Shown here piece by piece: positions 1-12,890 of a DNA stretch of 64,000 nt. The notes beneath the pieces are model-generated. The model had not been told where the DNA came from. It did not search any database and saw nothing but the letters and a program-made list of their open reading frames with translations. Numbering within the stretch: the first letter of the stretch is position 1; each line of letters begins with the position of its first letter. The position numbers and the translations under genes are program-made. The stretch comes from Solea solea (lineage: Eukaryota; Chordata; Actinopteri; Pleuronectiformes; Soleidae): the NCBI RefSeq assembly GCF_958295425.1, contig NC_081151.1, positions 18,676,452 through 18,740,451 on the forward strand, in the 5' to 3' direction.

Positions 1-795
1 GAAATGGGTTCAGGGTGCGCAGACGCGAGGGGCTGATAGAAACTGAGCTGCGAGAAGACCGATGCCCATGCATTTGTTGGCTTCCATTTTTAAGGAGTGT
101 GAGGGAATTCTGCACCTGGAAAGACTGCAATTCCTTGCGGCCGCACTGCTCTTATGGCTGCACAGAGGCGTGGATCCACAGTGGGCAAGATTAAACAGGA
201 GCTCTCGGGCAAATGCACGCACACACACACCCCTGTGCATAAACAGGCACGTGCATACAGGTGAACTCATGCTTCACCCCGGACACATCCACACTTACAC
301 CTGAATGTGTCCTATTCTGGCCATCTGGTGCAGCTATGCACAACTGAAATATAATGTACGTCTACAGAGAGCCACCCAGATGTTCCCTCAATTATCTGTC
401 GTGTTGAGCCGAGCTTCTCAGAGCCGCTAAAACCTGGGTATTTATTCTGCCTCTGTCGTTCAAAGAGGTCTAATATACAAATCAGCCCACTGTCCATAAT
501 AACAGTGATTGAGTTAAGGTGTTCAGTCAAACAGTTAGACACCTTTGAGACCAAAGGCATCATTATGTTATACTGAGCTGATGTGAAAGTGAAGCTTTGG
601 CCACACGTCACACTGAGTGTCTTTGTGGGCCTGAAGAAGCCACAACAAAAATGTAGACCTTTCATGAACAGTAATCACATCTTTATTTCCTCAAGCTTTT
701 GGAAATATTCCACATTCAAGAGAAAGACGAGAAGATTGATACCAGATTGAGAAGTCTAAATGTGGAGTTGGAACTACAGTCAGCTCCTGCTATGG

Positions 796-838
796 ATATG
801 GAATTTCCATATCACTTATCTCAAACCAGGTTTGAGAT
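796..838. repeat. Two adjacent perfect short inverted repeats
   Basis: Positions 796-812 form an 8-bp-arm palindrome with a 1-nt centre (ATATGGAA/TTCCATAT). Positions 818-838 form a 10-bp-arm palindrome with a 1-nt centre (ATCTCAAACC/GGTTTGAGAT). Only 5 nt separate them. No known element was recognised. Confidence 0.6.
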
Positions 839-3800
839 GTTTTGAACACTTGTGATGGTTTATTAATGGTCTCATTTTAGTTAAGGGTCTCAATATGTGT
901 GCAAAGTGTCCCTCCTGTTTCCAGACAGAACTAAGCTAAAGTTTTTCCTATCATAGTGGTGCTGCTGATACTCTCATCTACACCAACTCTTGGCAGGAGA
1001 GATCATTGATTTATTTCCCATGGCAGCTAGCATTGCATTAAGCTGAGTGTGAGTCATTATGAACTATAGTGAAATAGCATTGCCTGTTAAATCTCTCAAA
1101 ACTGATGGCCTGGTTTTGTTAGATTAGAGGGCACTTTGTCAGAGCTCTTTGAAATATAGCAGCAGGTAATGCTGAGATTTGGACAACACCTGTGTTCTTT
1201 AGCTGTTTTACCGCTTTTGTGTTTGAAGAGTGATTGCCATGCATGTCTGAATGGGTTTGCTGCTGTTTGGCGAAGGATCACGGGTTACAATGAGCCAGAC
1301 TGAAATGAAACAATGGATCTGCGGTTCGAGGCTGACAGGACCATGTGTTACGGCACAGCACAGGTCTGCAGAGCATGAGAACCGCACAACAAAGGCAGAA
1401 ATGTCAGCATGCAAACAACATTAATACAACAAGAAATGCAACCAGAGCAAATGAATCAGTTTGACTTGTTAATTTAGACTGAGCTCTCTTTCTCTGGGCT
1501 TGGCTCCGTATGTCATTGTGAAGTGAGATGTGCATGATCCGAGCAGACTGCAGTTCATTATTGAATCTGATTCAGGGTGTTGGGGGGGAAAAATGTAATT
1601 GTTGAGATAAATTTTTCAAGATGCTAGGGGACGTCGCTGAGTTGGAGGTAATCTCCGACTGGCTTCATAAAATGTGTTCAATTGACAGCAGGCCTTGTGG
1701 TAGCAGACAAATCACCCGGCTTATAGCAATGTGCTGAAAGAGAATGCCAGCGTTGTGTATCCTTGCCAAGATGGATATGCAGACAGCAAACTCCGGGCTG
1801 TTTGGGCGTGGCTCCCTTGCTCATAGCAAACAGCAGATATGTAGAGTTCAGCTTGGACTTGACATTGTCTTGTTTGTTTTCCTTTTTGGCAGATGTAAAC
1901 GGAGCTCGTACCTCTCACCTGCCACTTCTGAACGCTGCCAGTGTTTGGCTTCTTTGGCAATATTTACCCTCAGAGAGTGCATTCAGCTGGGCCCATATGT
2001 TAGACGAGCCTGTATATAAAATCTTTTATATTTACATGACCGAGCAACACAGTCTCTGAATAACTATTGTCACATTGCCAGTAGCTTTTGAGATTATGAG
2101 GTTCATTTTTCTAAATGTAAGCAAGATGTTTCTGTACGTTGTGTGAAATAATTCAATTTAATAGGTTAATGATTTATTGTTGCATCACAAATAAATCTTC
2201 AAATCACTCTCACTCTTTTTATAGGACTGTAAATGCTGTCCACACACTCTGACCAGAGTGGCTAAATACGCTCTCCACTAGCTAATTGTTTATTCTGTCC
2301 ATGTGTTGTTTGGTGCAGCTGGTCAGGGCGCATACAGTGAGTATAAATGTAACTGAGACAAAAACAAAATCCAAACAATATCAAAACGTCACTTAGAAAT
2401 TCCCTGTATATGCACAAGCAACTCTTTAAATGAAACGGTATTCAGTTGTAGTCTTTAATTCACTGCTGAAATAAGACAAGTGATAGATACTTTATTTGAA
2501 TTAATAGTATTCCACTGTGGCAAGTGGTGAGAACTACTTGTTACTGTCGTTTCTGCAATTACAAATTCATTATTTTCTTAAAACTTAAATCTGTCTGTTA
2601 TTCCCACAGGAGACTCTCGCGGGCCAACAGTCGTAAAACTGTGGTTGCGGTGCACAGCTGCTGTGCGAGTGCACTGCTGTGCTTTCATGTCATAATTCTA
2701 TATATGTGTCTCTGGGTGACAGTATGCATGCATCGCTGTGTGATTCTATTTGTGTTTGTGTTCTAGTATATGGATTGTGATGGGTTGTGTTGTGATTGGT
2801 AGATGGGTTGCGTTAACTCGTCTTACTGGGGCTCCCCAGCTGTGTGTTGGGCTATTTTTTATCGTCAGGAGCTCATTCAGATACGTATATAGTGCTCCAT
2901 AAATCTTGGCGCAGTGAGAAAATGCCAGTCAAAGTTCACGCCGCTCATGTTCATTTCATGCTTGAGTGTCCAGCTCGGCGAGCGAGGATGAGTGTGTGTG
3001 TATTGATGATGTGTGAATGTGCGTGTAAGTACTGTAGGAAAAGAAAGAGATGAAGCACATTCCGAGTCCCTCCATCCTTTCTACTTTGCCGTAGAAGTCA
3101 TCCATCTTTCTGAACTTAACTGCTACCAATTTATGATTGCATTATTATAGTCAGTGTTTTATCTTCATTCCAGCACACAGGCCTAGTGGTGGTCTGGTTA
3201 ATGGAGAAGGTGATGGAGAAGGTGACTGGCCAGTGCCATTACTATGGTGGGCTGTGCTTGAGGGTGAATATAATGAAAATACAAGATCTCCTTAGCTCCG
3301 ATTGTAGCCCTGCTGGCATGTCATGTGCTCATATAAGGATCCAACGTGTCTGATTACACTACTAAACTACACTTCCTGTACAGTATACCGAAAAGTAAAT
3401 ACAGTTTATGAAATGTGCTCCTGCTGACACGGGGAGCTCAAGGAAAGAAGAGGAGAGTGTGTATTTGTGCCCACCTTCCTTTGATTATTGAGTGATTTCA
3501 CTTAGCAATTTGCCTGCTGACATTTGAAAGGAAATAGCAGCGCAATGCATTCTACAAAACTGCTGTGAAGTTGCTTTTATTACCATGGAAAAGTGTGTAT
3601 CTGAATTTCTCTATAAGCGCAACACTGGAAAGGTCAACCTCAGCTGTATGGATTTTCATGATGGATTTTCCCCAGAAAAAGTCAATCACAACACGAGCAG
3701 CAGTGGTGCTTATCTATGACTGTTTCCCCCCCCCCTCAACAAACTGGATTACTCTTATAACTTTTGTAATTTTTGGGCAAATGTTTGGTTAGCTTCCATA

Positions 3801-4449
3801 GCTTGTTTATTTTTCACTTTCCTATTGACTTCTATGAAAACTTGGATGTGTTTCAATCCTATCTTAGCGGGAAAAGCTTATAAACCCTGACAGCTTCCCT
3901 TTTTATTTTTGTTACATCTCAGGATTTTTGTAGATTAGCAGATAAGAGTGGGAGAGATGAAAACAGAACAGGCAGCGTAACTGCTTCAACTCACTTCCTG
4001 TGAAGAGTTGATAAAAATGGGTCTTGAACTTATACGGACAGCATGAAAATCCCCCCGTTATTTGAACAAATTGACATTAATGTCCACATCTGCACGCTTG
4101 CATTAAACACACATATGTTGGAGGTCACACAGGTGCTCATAATGACATTTATATTCAGATCAGCAGAAATTTGAAATTTGGACTTGTCATTACTCCCAGT
4201 GGACGAGGTAAACCTTCCCCTGTTTCTCGCTCATGAACCGTCTCCCATTAATAGATCCGTCCTTTATGCTTCCCCACTTGTTACTGCCGCTCTTTTTTAT
4301 GATGTCACCCTCTCTTGCTGAAGAGCTCTGGGCTGTTTTATCTCCTTCATGTGTGTCGGGCACTTAAACTTAAACCTCTCTGTTTATGAGTCCCAAACTG
4401 CCTCTCCATCCTCTGCGTTTGCTCCTCCGTATCAGCTCAGCGTCGCCCT

Positions 4450-4465
4450 ATAAAAGCTGAACCAA
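4450..4465 (+). promoter_or_regulatory. TATA-like motif (weak candidate)
   Basis: CCCTATAAAAGCTG lies in a locally GC-richer stretch (4435-4575) ending in a cgcgcgtgtgtg run. It resembles a core promoter, but no supported exon with a coding start follows it. It may be chance. Confidence 0.15.
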
Positions 4466-5631
4466 CCTCGCTGTTCCGGGGGAACTTACTGTTGGGCCTC
4501 ACAGTGCAGACCCCCAGCTAAGCGCCCGACTCCCATGCTGTGTGCGAGAAAGCCTGTGGGAGACCGCGCGCGTGTGTGTGTGTATGTCTCGTTTGTGTCT
4601 TTGCTGCATTATCACTGAGGCTTTTTAGTTTTCTGTAATGTCAACACCAGTCTCTCACTCTAATTGCTACTGTCTGGCATAATTAACTGTGGTTAGATTG
4701 CCTTGACATTTCACTTTCATTTAGAGCAACTTTCAGTTCGTTGTTTTCTCAGGAATTGTCATCATGCGCGTGGTATGTTGTAGCGATCCGACTGCTCGGT
4801 GTTTGCCGCGGGCCGTTTGGCAGCAGTCCACGGGTGCTTCTCGCAGATTGTGGTCTTTGTTGTTTACTGCTCTAAATTTATGCATCAAACAAAAACATTG
4901 CTGGAATGCCTGTGAACGTGTCTGTGCAACACGACAACACAAAACAGCCTCAGATGCCCGCTGAGAAGGAGGGAAGCTCTCGGAGAGCACACCTGTGTCT
5001 TTGGCCTTGGTGAATTCCTGCATAGCTTTAGTGGATGCAACTGCTGTGTTCAGTCCTGTGGCCCTCTGCTATGTCCAGCTCACCCCCCCTCTCAACGTCC
5101 CCTTAAGAACTCATACTTCAACAGCTATTGCAAGTCCAGACAGCCGCCAGCTGTAAAACAATTTTGTAATCAAGCTTAAATGTGTGGGTTTTATTTACGC
5201 ACAAGGTTTTATTGGTGATGACAGCTTTAGTTTGACGTTGGAGCAACACATTGGTTTCCAGGGGCGGCCATAGACCTCTAGATGGAGTTCAGTTGTGCAG
5301 AAATAATTCACAGGGTCTGGATACATCCGTACTGCTCTGTTTTAGTTTAAAAATGTTTAAACTTTGCTCGGGGTACGCCTGTCGGCCATAAAACGGAGAA
5401 GTTTGAAAACCTGATTTTGTTTGAAAGCTCCTGAGCCGTGTTTTGGTATTGATTGGGCAAAAAACGTTTGGAAACGATGACGCAGTTTTACCCGTTTTCA
5501 CTTCCTGATTGGTGGCTTTGAGCTGTCAGTTGATTGTCAGTTGTGAGAGATGAAAAAAAACTCTGTTGAAACGCTTAATTTCTGTTTCAATTTTACCTCG
5601 TCTGAATGGTCATGTGGTATCAATTTTTTGG

Positions 5632-5889
5632 TAGGGCTGAAAGATTTTGAATAAATATCTAATTTCGAGCATTTTGACAGGAATTGCAATTGTGATATGA
5701 TTCACGATTCATTTTCACATCATTATTCGAAAAACCTATTTAAAATGATTACTGTGTGATATTTGTGCTACCTAAGATGTGTACAGGTCAAGACAATAAT
5801 TAAGCTAAAATTATATTTTAACACGATTTGAAAACTGCAGTAGGCTGTATTGCAATTTCGACAAAATAATGATTCATTTTTCAGCCCTA
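5632..5889. mobile_element. Non-autonomous hAT-type element (MITE), 258 bp
   Basis: The ends are TAGGGCTGAAA (5632-5642) and its inverse TTTCAGCCCTA (5879-5889). The flanks are a perfect 8-bp duplication, TTTTTTGG, at 5624-5631 and 5890-5897. An 8-bp duplication and TAGGGCTG ends are typical of hAT transposons. The interior is AT-rich with no coding capacity, so it depended on a transposase supplied elsewhere. Confidence 0.85.
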
Positions 5890-6189
5890 TTTTTTGGCAC
5901 ATCAGAATGAATGCGAGATCCTTTTTTTATCGGAAAATGCTGTTTTAAAATGAAAATGGACTAAAAATGAATGTCTCTCGATGTCCCTGACACCTCTTTC
6001 TGACCCAAAACACATTTCTTCACACATGTAAAGGATTTCTTTCTTCCTTTCCATGTCTTCCTATGAGCATATCTGCACAATAATGTTTTCACCCCTGCTC
6101 AACAGTCATGTCCACGTCCATGTAGCGAGACATTGACCCCTCCTCACCATTCTGTCCATCCGCTGACCTCTGAGCCTCCTATCGGGCCC

Positions 6190-6885
6190 ACGCTGGGTGT
6201 TGATGCTTTCATCTCTTTGTGAGCGAGAGGCTGTTTTGGCTGCTGTGTCAAACGGAGGGGAGAAACTGGGGCACACTTGAACTCCCACAGAAGCACATTT
6301 GAACTGGATTTGAACTGTCCGACTTTTAAGATGATTTATTTGTGTGTTTGTCCGTGTATTTTTGTGATTTTTTTCTCTGCCTCTTAAACACAGTCACAGA
6401 AATGCTTGCGAATACATACAGGCGGCGTTGTTTTCAGTTTCTGTCTGATGTTGTTACCCTCACTAGAAGGCAATTCTCAAAGCGACTCTTGCTTGAGTTG
6501 TGGAGTTACAGAGGGTGCTGTAAAAAGCCCTACAGTAGCCTCCCTTCATCCCATGCTGGGTGTTTATGCTTTCATCTCTTTGTGTGAGAGAGGCTGTTTT
6601 GAACTGTAGTGTCCAATAGAGGGGTGAAATTGGGGCACACTTGAAAACCCAAAGAAGCACATTTGAACTAGATGACTGCTGTGTGTCTGATTTCTGTGTC
6701 TCTCCATCTCTTCTATTCCTTTTCTCTGCCTCCGAAACCCACTTATAAGCGTGTTTACTCACAACAAACCTGACGTCTGTTTTTGCCTGAGCTTTGTTGC
6801 CACACCAGAGTGCAGTGAAGTGTTTCCTGCTCAAGTTGTTGAGTTATAGTGGGTGCTGTAAAAAAAACAAAACTCTACAGTAGCC
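6190..6885. repeat. Two-copy tandem duplication, about 350-bp unit
   Basis: The block from about 6190 to 6545 is repeated at about 6552-6885. Shared landmarks are CTGGGTGTT-ATGCTTTCATCTC (6193 and 6556), GGGGCACACTTGAA, AGAAGCACATTTGAACT, TTTTCTCTGCCTC, GGGTGCTGTAAAA and CTACAGTAGCC (6530 and 6875). The offset drifts from 363 to 345 bp, so the copies have small indels and are old. No coding content was seen. Confidence 0.75.
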
Positions 6886-8148
6886 ATTGAAAGTCATGGT
6901 GGCGCTGTGGGGATGGAGAGCTTGAGGCTCCTGCTGCAGCCGAACAATGCTTAATTAGCTCATAAACAAAGGCCAGTGGGGGAATCACAGAGGGCAATCA
7001 AAGTGTCCCATTCCTTTGAGCTTCTCTCACCATCAACAAAGCCTCTCTAATAGCCCCCGTCACTCCACTTGTTGTGTCTCACCGCGGTGTGCTTCCTGAC
7101 AACATAAAAGGCTCACATTCCAAAAAAAGAGCCTCGAACGAGAGACTCTACCCCGTCCACACCTCCCTTGGCCTTCAAAGTGACCCCTCCTCCCTCAAAA
7201 TAGATATTGACATTGCTCCTCCGTTCACCTCCACCATCTCTGTTTGGGTCCCCATGGTGACCAACGCTGCTTTCATCTCTTCCCATTTAGCCTTGTGTCC
7301 GTGACTTTCATGGTCTGTTTTATTGCACTCCTTTGTGTGGCGCTGTGCTGGCACGCTGCTGGGAGCCTGTGAGGATGTGCTCGTCACACAGAAGACGGTG
7401 CCAGGAGCTGGAGATGTTGTTCAAGTCTGGCACGAAGACAGGTGTGTATGCAACGCTGTATGCGAGAGTGTGTCAGGTGGTTCTGTGTGTATGCCAGCGT
7501 GACACCGTGGCCTGATGTGTGTGTTTGTACTGGACAGTTAGTGTGTTTTTTTTAAAACATTTGGCCATGAGGCCATCTAAAGAAAACAGACATCCTCTGC
7601 CACATGAAGGCAGCCCGGCAACAGGTCGGAGGCAATCTCTGCTTGTTTGCACGACTGTGTTATCATCTCCTGTTTCCTGTCAAAACAGGAAAAGACAGGG
7701 GCGAAAATGGAGGCTAGGAAAGTGCTGCCTTCATGTGTGTTGGCTGGAGGTCCAGCTCCGCCTGATAGGGACCCTCCCGGCCAGGAAAAACAGGGCCGTT
7801 CAGGGCGTAACCCACAGCGGGATTCTGCATGGTGTTATTTTTATCACTTTCACAAAGCACAGCAAGGGATGCTTTTCCCAGCTGTTGACACAGCTCTGGG
7901 TCATTTTTGTCTCCAAAACAGTGCGGCAGAGGAGAGTGGGAGACGTTCCATCTGCTTGCATCCCATTGGCTGGCAGCGTCACGTGACTGTAGTCTCTGTT
8001 TAGGAAGGGAAATCCTTTTGACATTTTGTTAATCATGAAAGTGAGACACTTCTTTTCTTTGGATGATCTCTCAACCTCCATCACAATACCTTTTCCGTCA
8101 GGCTGGAGTTGTCATGTGCTTTTATCCATCCATCACACTTATTTGTTA

Positions 8149-8151
<3 letters not shown>

Positions 8152-8227
<76 letters not shown>
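8152..8227. repeat. (CA)n microsatellite, about 38 units
   Basis: An uninterrupted CA run of 76 bases, followed by a short (CAGA) tail. Open frames across it (Thr-His and Cys-Val repeats) are artefacts. Confidence 0.98.
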
Positions 8228-8231
<4 letters not shown>

Positions 8232-8943
8232 GACATGGTAAATGTTCTTTTATGGTGGTGCAATTTGTGAGTACATTCCAGACAGTAGTCAGCTATCAGC
8301 GTGGTTCAAGTTGTGGATTCCTGCTGATGGTACGGCAGGTAAAAGCCCCAGCATCTGCTGTGATATAGCTAAATGAGAGGGCACGGAGAGGCACACTGCA
8401 CAAACAGCTGATTACTGAGTCAGCTAATTGTTGACTGGGTGAAAAATGTCTGGTCAGGCTCAGTGAGTTACTCTATAAAACTGAGCGATGCTTCTGTGGA
8501 ATTCCAGGAGTTTGATAGGCGCTCGCACAATTGTGCCAAGCGCAGAAGCAGCCATTCCGTGAACACTGTAACGTTAACTTAAACTAAGATTTGATTATCA
8601 CTGAACATAAGAGCAGACGGGTAAATATCAGCAATAGCCCTGCCAGCACGTACCGCTGAACTGGCAGCAGTGGCTCATTCCTTTATCCGTGACCCAGATT
8701 AAGATGTAGCGTGTGGGGTCGATGTCATCAGAGGAGAGGTCAGAGTTCATTTGTCTTTCCTGACAGAATTTCAGGTGGTGTTCCAGTGCTGTGGCAGAAG
8801 GCCACACTGATGCTGACCTCCATGAGTTGCGCAATTAGTTACCCTTTGACCCTGCGGTCCCACAATCAACATTGAGCGTGGTACGGGGCATGCTTCTGCA
8901 TCCCCAGACCCTCTTAGATATCATTCTATGTATGTATGTATGC

Positions 8944-8966
8944 GTGTGTGTGTGTGTGTGTGTGTG
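8944..8966. repeat. (GT)n microsatellite after a (TATG)n stretch
   Basis: A pure GT run of 23 bases preceded by TATGTATGTATG at about 8929-8942. Confidence 0.9.
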
Positions 8967-10788
8967 GCTTGAAAAAACACCCACATCTTGGTTCAGATGA
9001 GCACAACAAAGACAACTGGAGCATGCATGTAAATGTACACTCCCCAGCTTAACGATGGCGTATATGTGACTGCTTTCCATTGTGCACTCATAAATATATA
9101 AAAGATCCATTTATTCTGCATCAGTCTGCTGTAGACTGCACAGCTCTTGACTCCTTTAGTGAATATTGCTGTTTAACTGCTCTTTAATGTGTGTTTCTCA
9201 TGCTCTTAAGTGCAGCTGAAGCACATCACTGACGGATTAAGCAGACATACAGAGTCAGATGAATGCAATCATATCCTTGAGCCAAAAGTGAAAACACCCA
9301 ATCAAGCGTTTTAGCTTCACTTTATTTGACACGTTCTGTCTTTGCCTTGGCTCCGACAATGGAATTCAGCTGTGAAATGTGCGGCTTCCTTCACTTTCTC
9401 TCACGAAATGCACGCCTCTCTCCGGCTCAGCTCTGCCGGAGCTCTGCCATGTTGTGGCATTTCATACGAGCAGACTGTGGGACCGAGTCAAATGTGGGAT
9501 GACGTACCCCTATTTTGGTCAAAACAATCAAGCTTTTGAGCTCAACCTGTGTTTATCACTTCATTCAAATAAGTGAAATTGTTGGAAGGGCCCCGAGGCC
9601 ACCGCGCCATTGTTCCTGAAAGACAAAGTGGCGAAATGTGCATGTGAGAAAATGTTGATAAGCATAAGCATTTTCCAGGACAGTGAATGAAAATCCTCTG
9701 ACTCAGTAAGTGGATTATCATGCGCTATTCTCCACCAAGACAGAAGTTCAGCTTCCTTCCTTATCTGACTGAGATTCAACTGAATGTGTCTAGACATTTC
9801 AATTAGCAAGAAAAAAAAAAACCCCAACATATTGTGGATACTGGTTATCTCTGTGTGATTGTCTTTCAGTAGGCTCATCCGCTTTCAATGTGTACTTCTC
9901 ATAAACAGACAACTGTTTTCCATTAATGCAACGCTCCCTCGCTAAAAGCCCTAGGTTGATGTTTAAATGTCTATTATTAGTGATAATTGTGTTCTCTGAG
10001 AAGTCATTGGCATGGTAATGACATTTTTCATGATAAATTAGTACCACCCCCCCTTCCCCACTCTTTTCTCTCTGCTGTACCTACACGAGGCTGCTGCACC
10101 GGCCTGATTCCTCCACTCGCAACTCTGCCGCTCCATTGTTCTGTCGACACGCAGCAGCTTTGTGCGACACAAAGCGTGTCACTCTCGGAGATAATGCTCT
10201 GCAGACTGGGAAGTGGATGGGACAGGCAGACTCCGCTCAGCTCACATCTGCTCGGGATGATTTGTGCTGCAGCCTGTGAACATACTATGGAAGTCAAAAT
10301 GGGGGGGGGAGCTAACCTTTAGCTTGCTCTATAGTCCCTGAAGTTTTGTGATGCTAATCATGTAGCCTGTTGCTCACATATCCACCATGGCACCTGATAT
10401 GTGACATCTGCCGAATGCAAAAGTGCCGTGCTCAATAACCACTTACTGTGTCTCATTATGCACCTTCTCCTCACTCGCACTCTGAACCTATAGAGTCACT
10501 GCAGAAAAAGAGAAAGAGAGAGACTCCAGCTGCAACAAAAAACCCCCCAGAAAACTTGAATATTTATCTATATGGCAGCTCGCCAGTATAATTACTGCAC
10601 TGTTCATTTGAAGGGAAAAGTGGAGAGAATAATTGCTGTAGGATACTTGATATTTCCTCTTGTCATCACTTTCCTACCACTTTATTTTTTATGACTGGGA
10701 GTCTTTTTTGCACCAGCACGTGTCCAGCATGAACTATTGACCGACAATCACAAAATGAGGCAAATATGGTCCTTGTAGGGCATGGATA

Positions 10789-11158
10789 TTAAAGGTCCAG
10801 TGTGTCATAATGTGGGAGGGTGTTTGGCATATGTGTTTGTATATGTGTAATTGCTTTAAAATAAAATGTATTGGGTTTTGCAGCCTCAGAATAAGACCTT
10901 TTTATGTGCCTTGGCGAAGGGCTGAGCTTAATGGAGTCTCTCCAGCAGCCCGTATAGACGAACCAGTCACAGCGTGGCTTTTGTGTTTTGAAGTGGAAGC
11001 CTGCTACACAAACTGAGAAGAATGACACCCTTTTTGGTATGTGATTGCCACTGTAGTTCCCTAACATGCTTGGGAAAAGGGAAGGAGGGGTAAGCAAAGG
11101 AGTCCTTTGTTTGTTCCAATCTGCAATATTACCATTAGGTGTCACACACTGGACTTTA
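10789..11158. mobile_element. MITE-like repeat with AAAGGTCCAGTGTGT ends
   Basis: The start, TTAAAGGTCCAGTGTGT (10789-10805), is matched inverted at the end by ACACACTGGACTTTA (11144-11158). Near the 3' end, GCCACTGTAGTTCCCTAACA, TGCTTGGGAAAAGG and ATTAGGTGTCACACACTGG resemble an abundant dispersed element I recall from percomorph fish. It has no coding capacity. Class is uncertain and the target duplication is too short (TA-rich) to judge. A fragment of the same family may be present at 28522-28595. Confidence 0.7.
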
Positions 11159-12689
11159 TAAAGCTGCAGCGCAGTAGCAACGCATGATAAACAGTTTATG
11201 CGCTGATCTAAAAATGATGATTTCTAATCATGTTGTAGATGTATAGACTGAGATTATTTTCCTACTCGTTGATCTAGGGGATGGTGATGCCACATGCAAT
11301 TACCTCTGTTTGAGCTTGAGTAACTTCCTCTTTGTTAATTAAAAAAACATGTGTACACATGCATGTCACACTTTGCCTTGCATGTAGGCTGAGGGAGTCC
11401 TGCGATGGAGAATAGCTGCAGCAGTTTGTTTTCTCTGTAAATAAAGTGCAGGGAACATGGAGTCTCTCAGTAAAAAGTCTCCCTCAGAATTAAGTACACT
11501 GAATGCAGTGCTCTCAGTGTGACAGTTCAGACAGAAGAGAAGCAGGTGGCTGAAATCACTGAGCATAGGCCGAAAAAAAGGGTTTGAATACCAGCAAAGT
11601 AGTGACTATTGTATCAGGAGTTGCTGCTCTGCTGTGAGTGTTTAAAGTGGGCTCTTGGACAAAAATAGATCTCTCAACAAGCTTCAGTGGATAGTCAGAG
11701 ATACCGAATACTGTTCAGCTTCACACTAATGAGGACTGCAAATGGATGGAACAGAGTGGACATTTTTAATTTTGACCTCACATGCCCAGTTTTAGCGTCC
11801 ACGTGTACATGATTATATATTTTTTTTTTTTTGCAAATTAACAGATTCAGATAAAATGACCTAATATTCTCTTTTCATTGGGTCTCTCCTCCTTCCACTC
11901 AACCTTTCCTTCCCACCTTCTGTCCTTGTTTCCACCTGCACTTTAACAGCAATACCTACCTGCCTCCTGCCTCTCCATCTTGCCTGTTGAATTTTTCATT
12001 ATGCACTCACTTTTGGTTTGTTTCCACAGTGAAGTTTGGGGAAGAGAAACTACCTTGAGAGCATCCCACAGCCAGAAATCAGCCTTTCTAATTAGGAGGT
12101 GCACAGTCGCTGGCACAAGTGTACATAAACTGCATCCCTAGTGAGGACAGCATAGCATGCAGTCCCGCTGCTGCCTGACTTGCTCCGAAACAGCCATAGG
12201 CAGAGAAGTGGAAAATATTTTAAGAGCAGGAAAAGTTCCGTCCCTTGAGTTTATCCAGCACTGAACATGACTTCTAACTAATGAGAAAACTTTGGAGGGA
12301 TGGCGCATTGTTTCATCTCTCAAGTTGGTGACCTATTGAGATAAAGCAATGATTAGTCTTGTATCTCTGGCACTTAAGAGCTGAAATCTCTCAGTATCTT
12401 ACTGGTCAGTCCAGCCTGGACCTCCGATGAAAGCCGATGAAAGATTGACTAATCTGGGACTGAGAGTGTGAGAGACTGCTTTTGGTCCACATAGGAGAGG
12501 GAGAGAGAGAGAGATGTTGGAAAGAAGGGGCTAGAGGGATAGTGAAGTCTGTCCTAACAGTTTGAATTTGGCTTGTTTTCTTTATGTGTGCGAGTGAACA
12601 GGAAAAGGAAATTAACTGGCCAACTGGTGAAAAGCTGGAGTGATGGATGGGTGGGGTGTAAAGAGACATCCACACACACACGCGCACGC

Positions 12690-12890
12690 ACACACGTCTG
12701 TGCAGCTATTCTTCTCTGGCCACTGCATTGACTTCCATTATTTGGACAACCTAAACAAACCGATATCCTATACCTTAACCCTAACCAGTTCTAACCACAA
12801 TTCAAATCTTAGCCCTACACTTAACCAGTTCCCCAGAAATGAGGTTCTGCCTCTTTAGGACCAGGTTTTGGTCTCCACTGGTTTGTTACA
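12690..12890. repeat. Dispersed fish repeat with TAACCCTAACC core
   Basis: This stretch contains a degenerate CCTTAACCCTAACCAG core, then CTTAACCAGTTCCCCAGAA, ATGAGGTTCTGCCTCTTTA and GGACCAGGTTTTGGTCTCCA. I recall this combination as a recurrent intergenic and intronic sequence in teleosts. It is not a telomeric array: the hexamer occurs only once or twice. Confidence 0.5.

Noticed and set aside
7519..7986. 155-codon plus-strand open frame
   Set aside because: No motif, overlapping equally long frames in other phases, and no exon-like borders.
12771..12786. Interstitial telomere repeat (CCTTAACCCTAACC)
   Set aside because: Only one or two degenerate units, embedded in a longer dispersed repeat.
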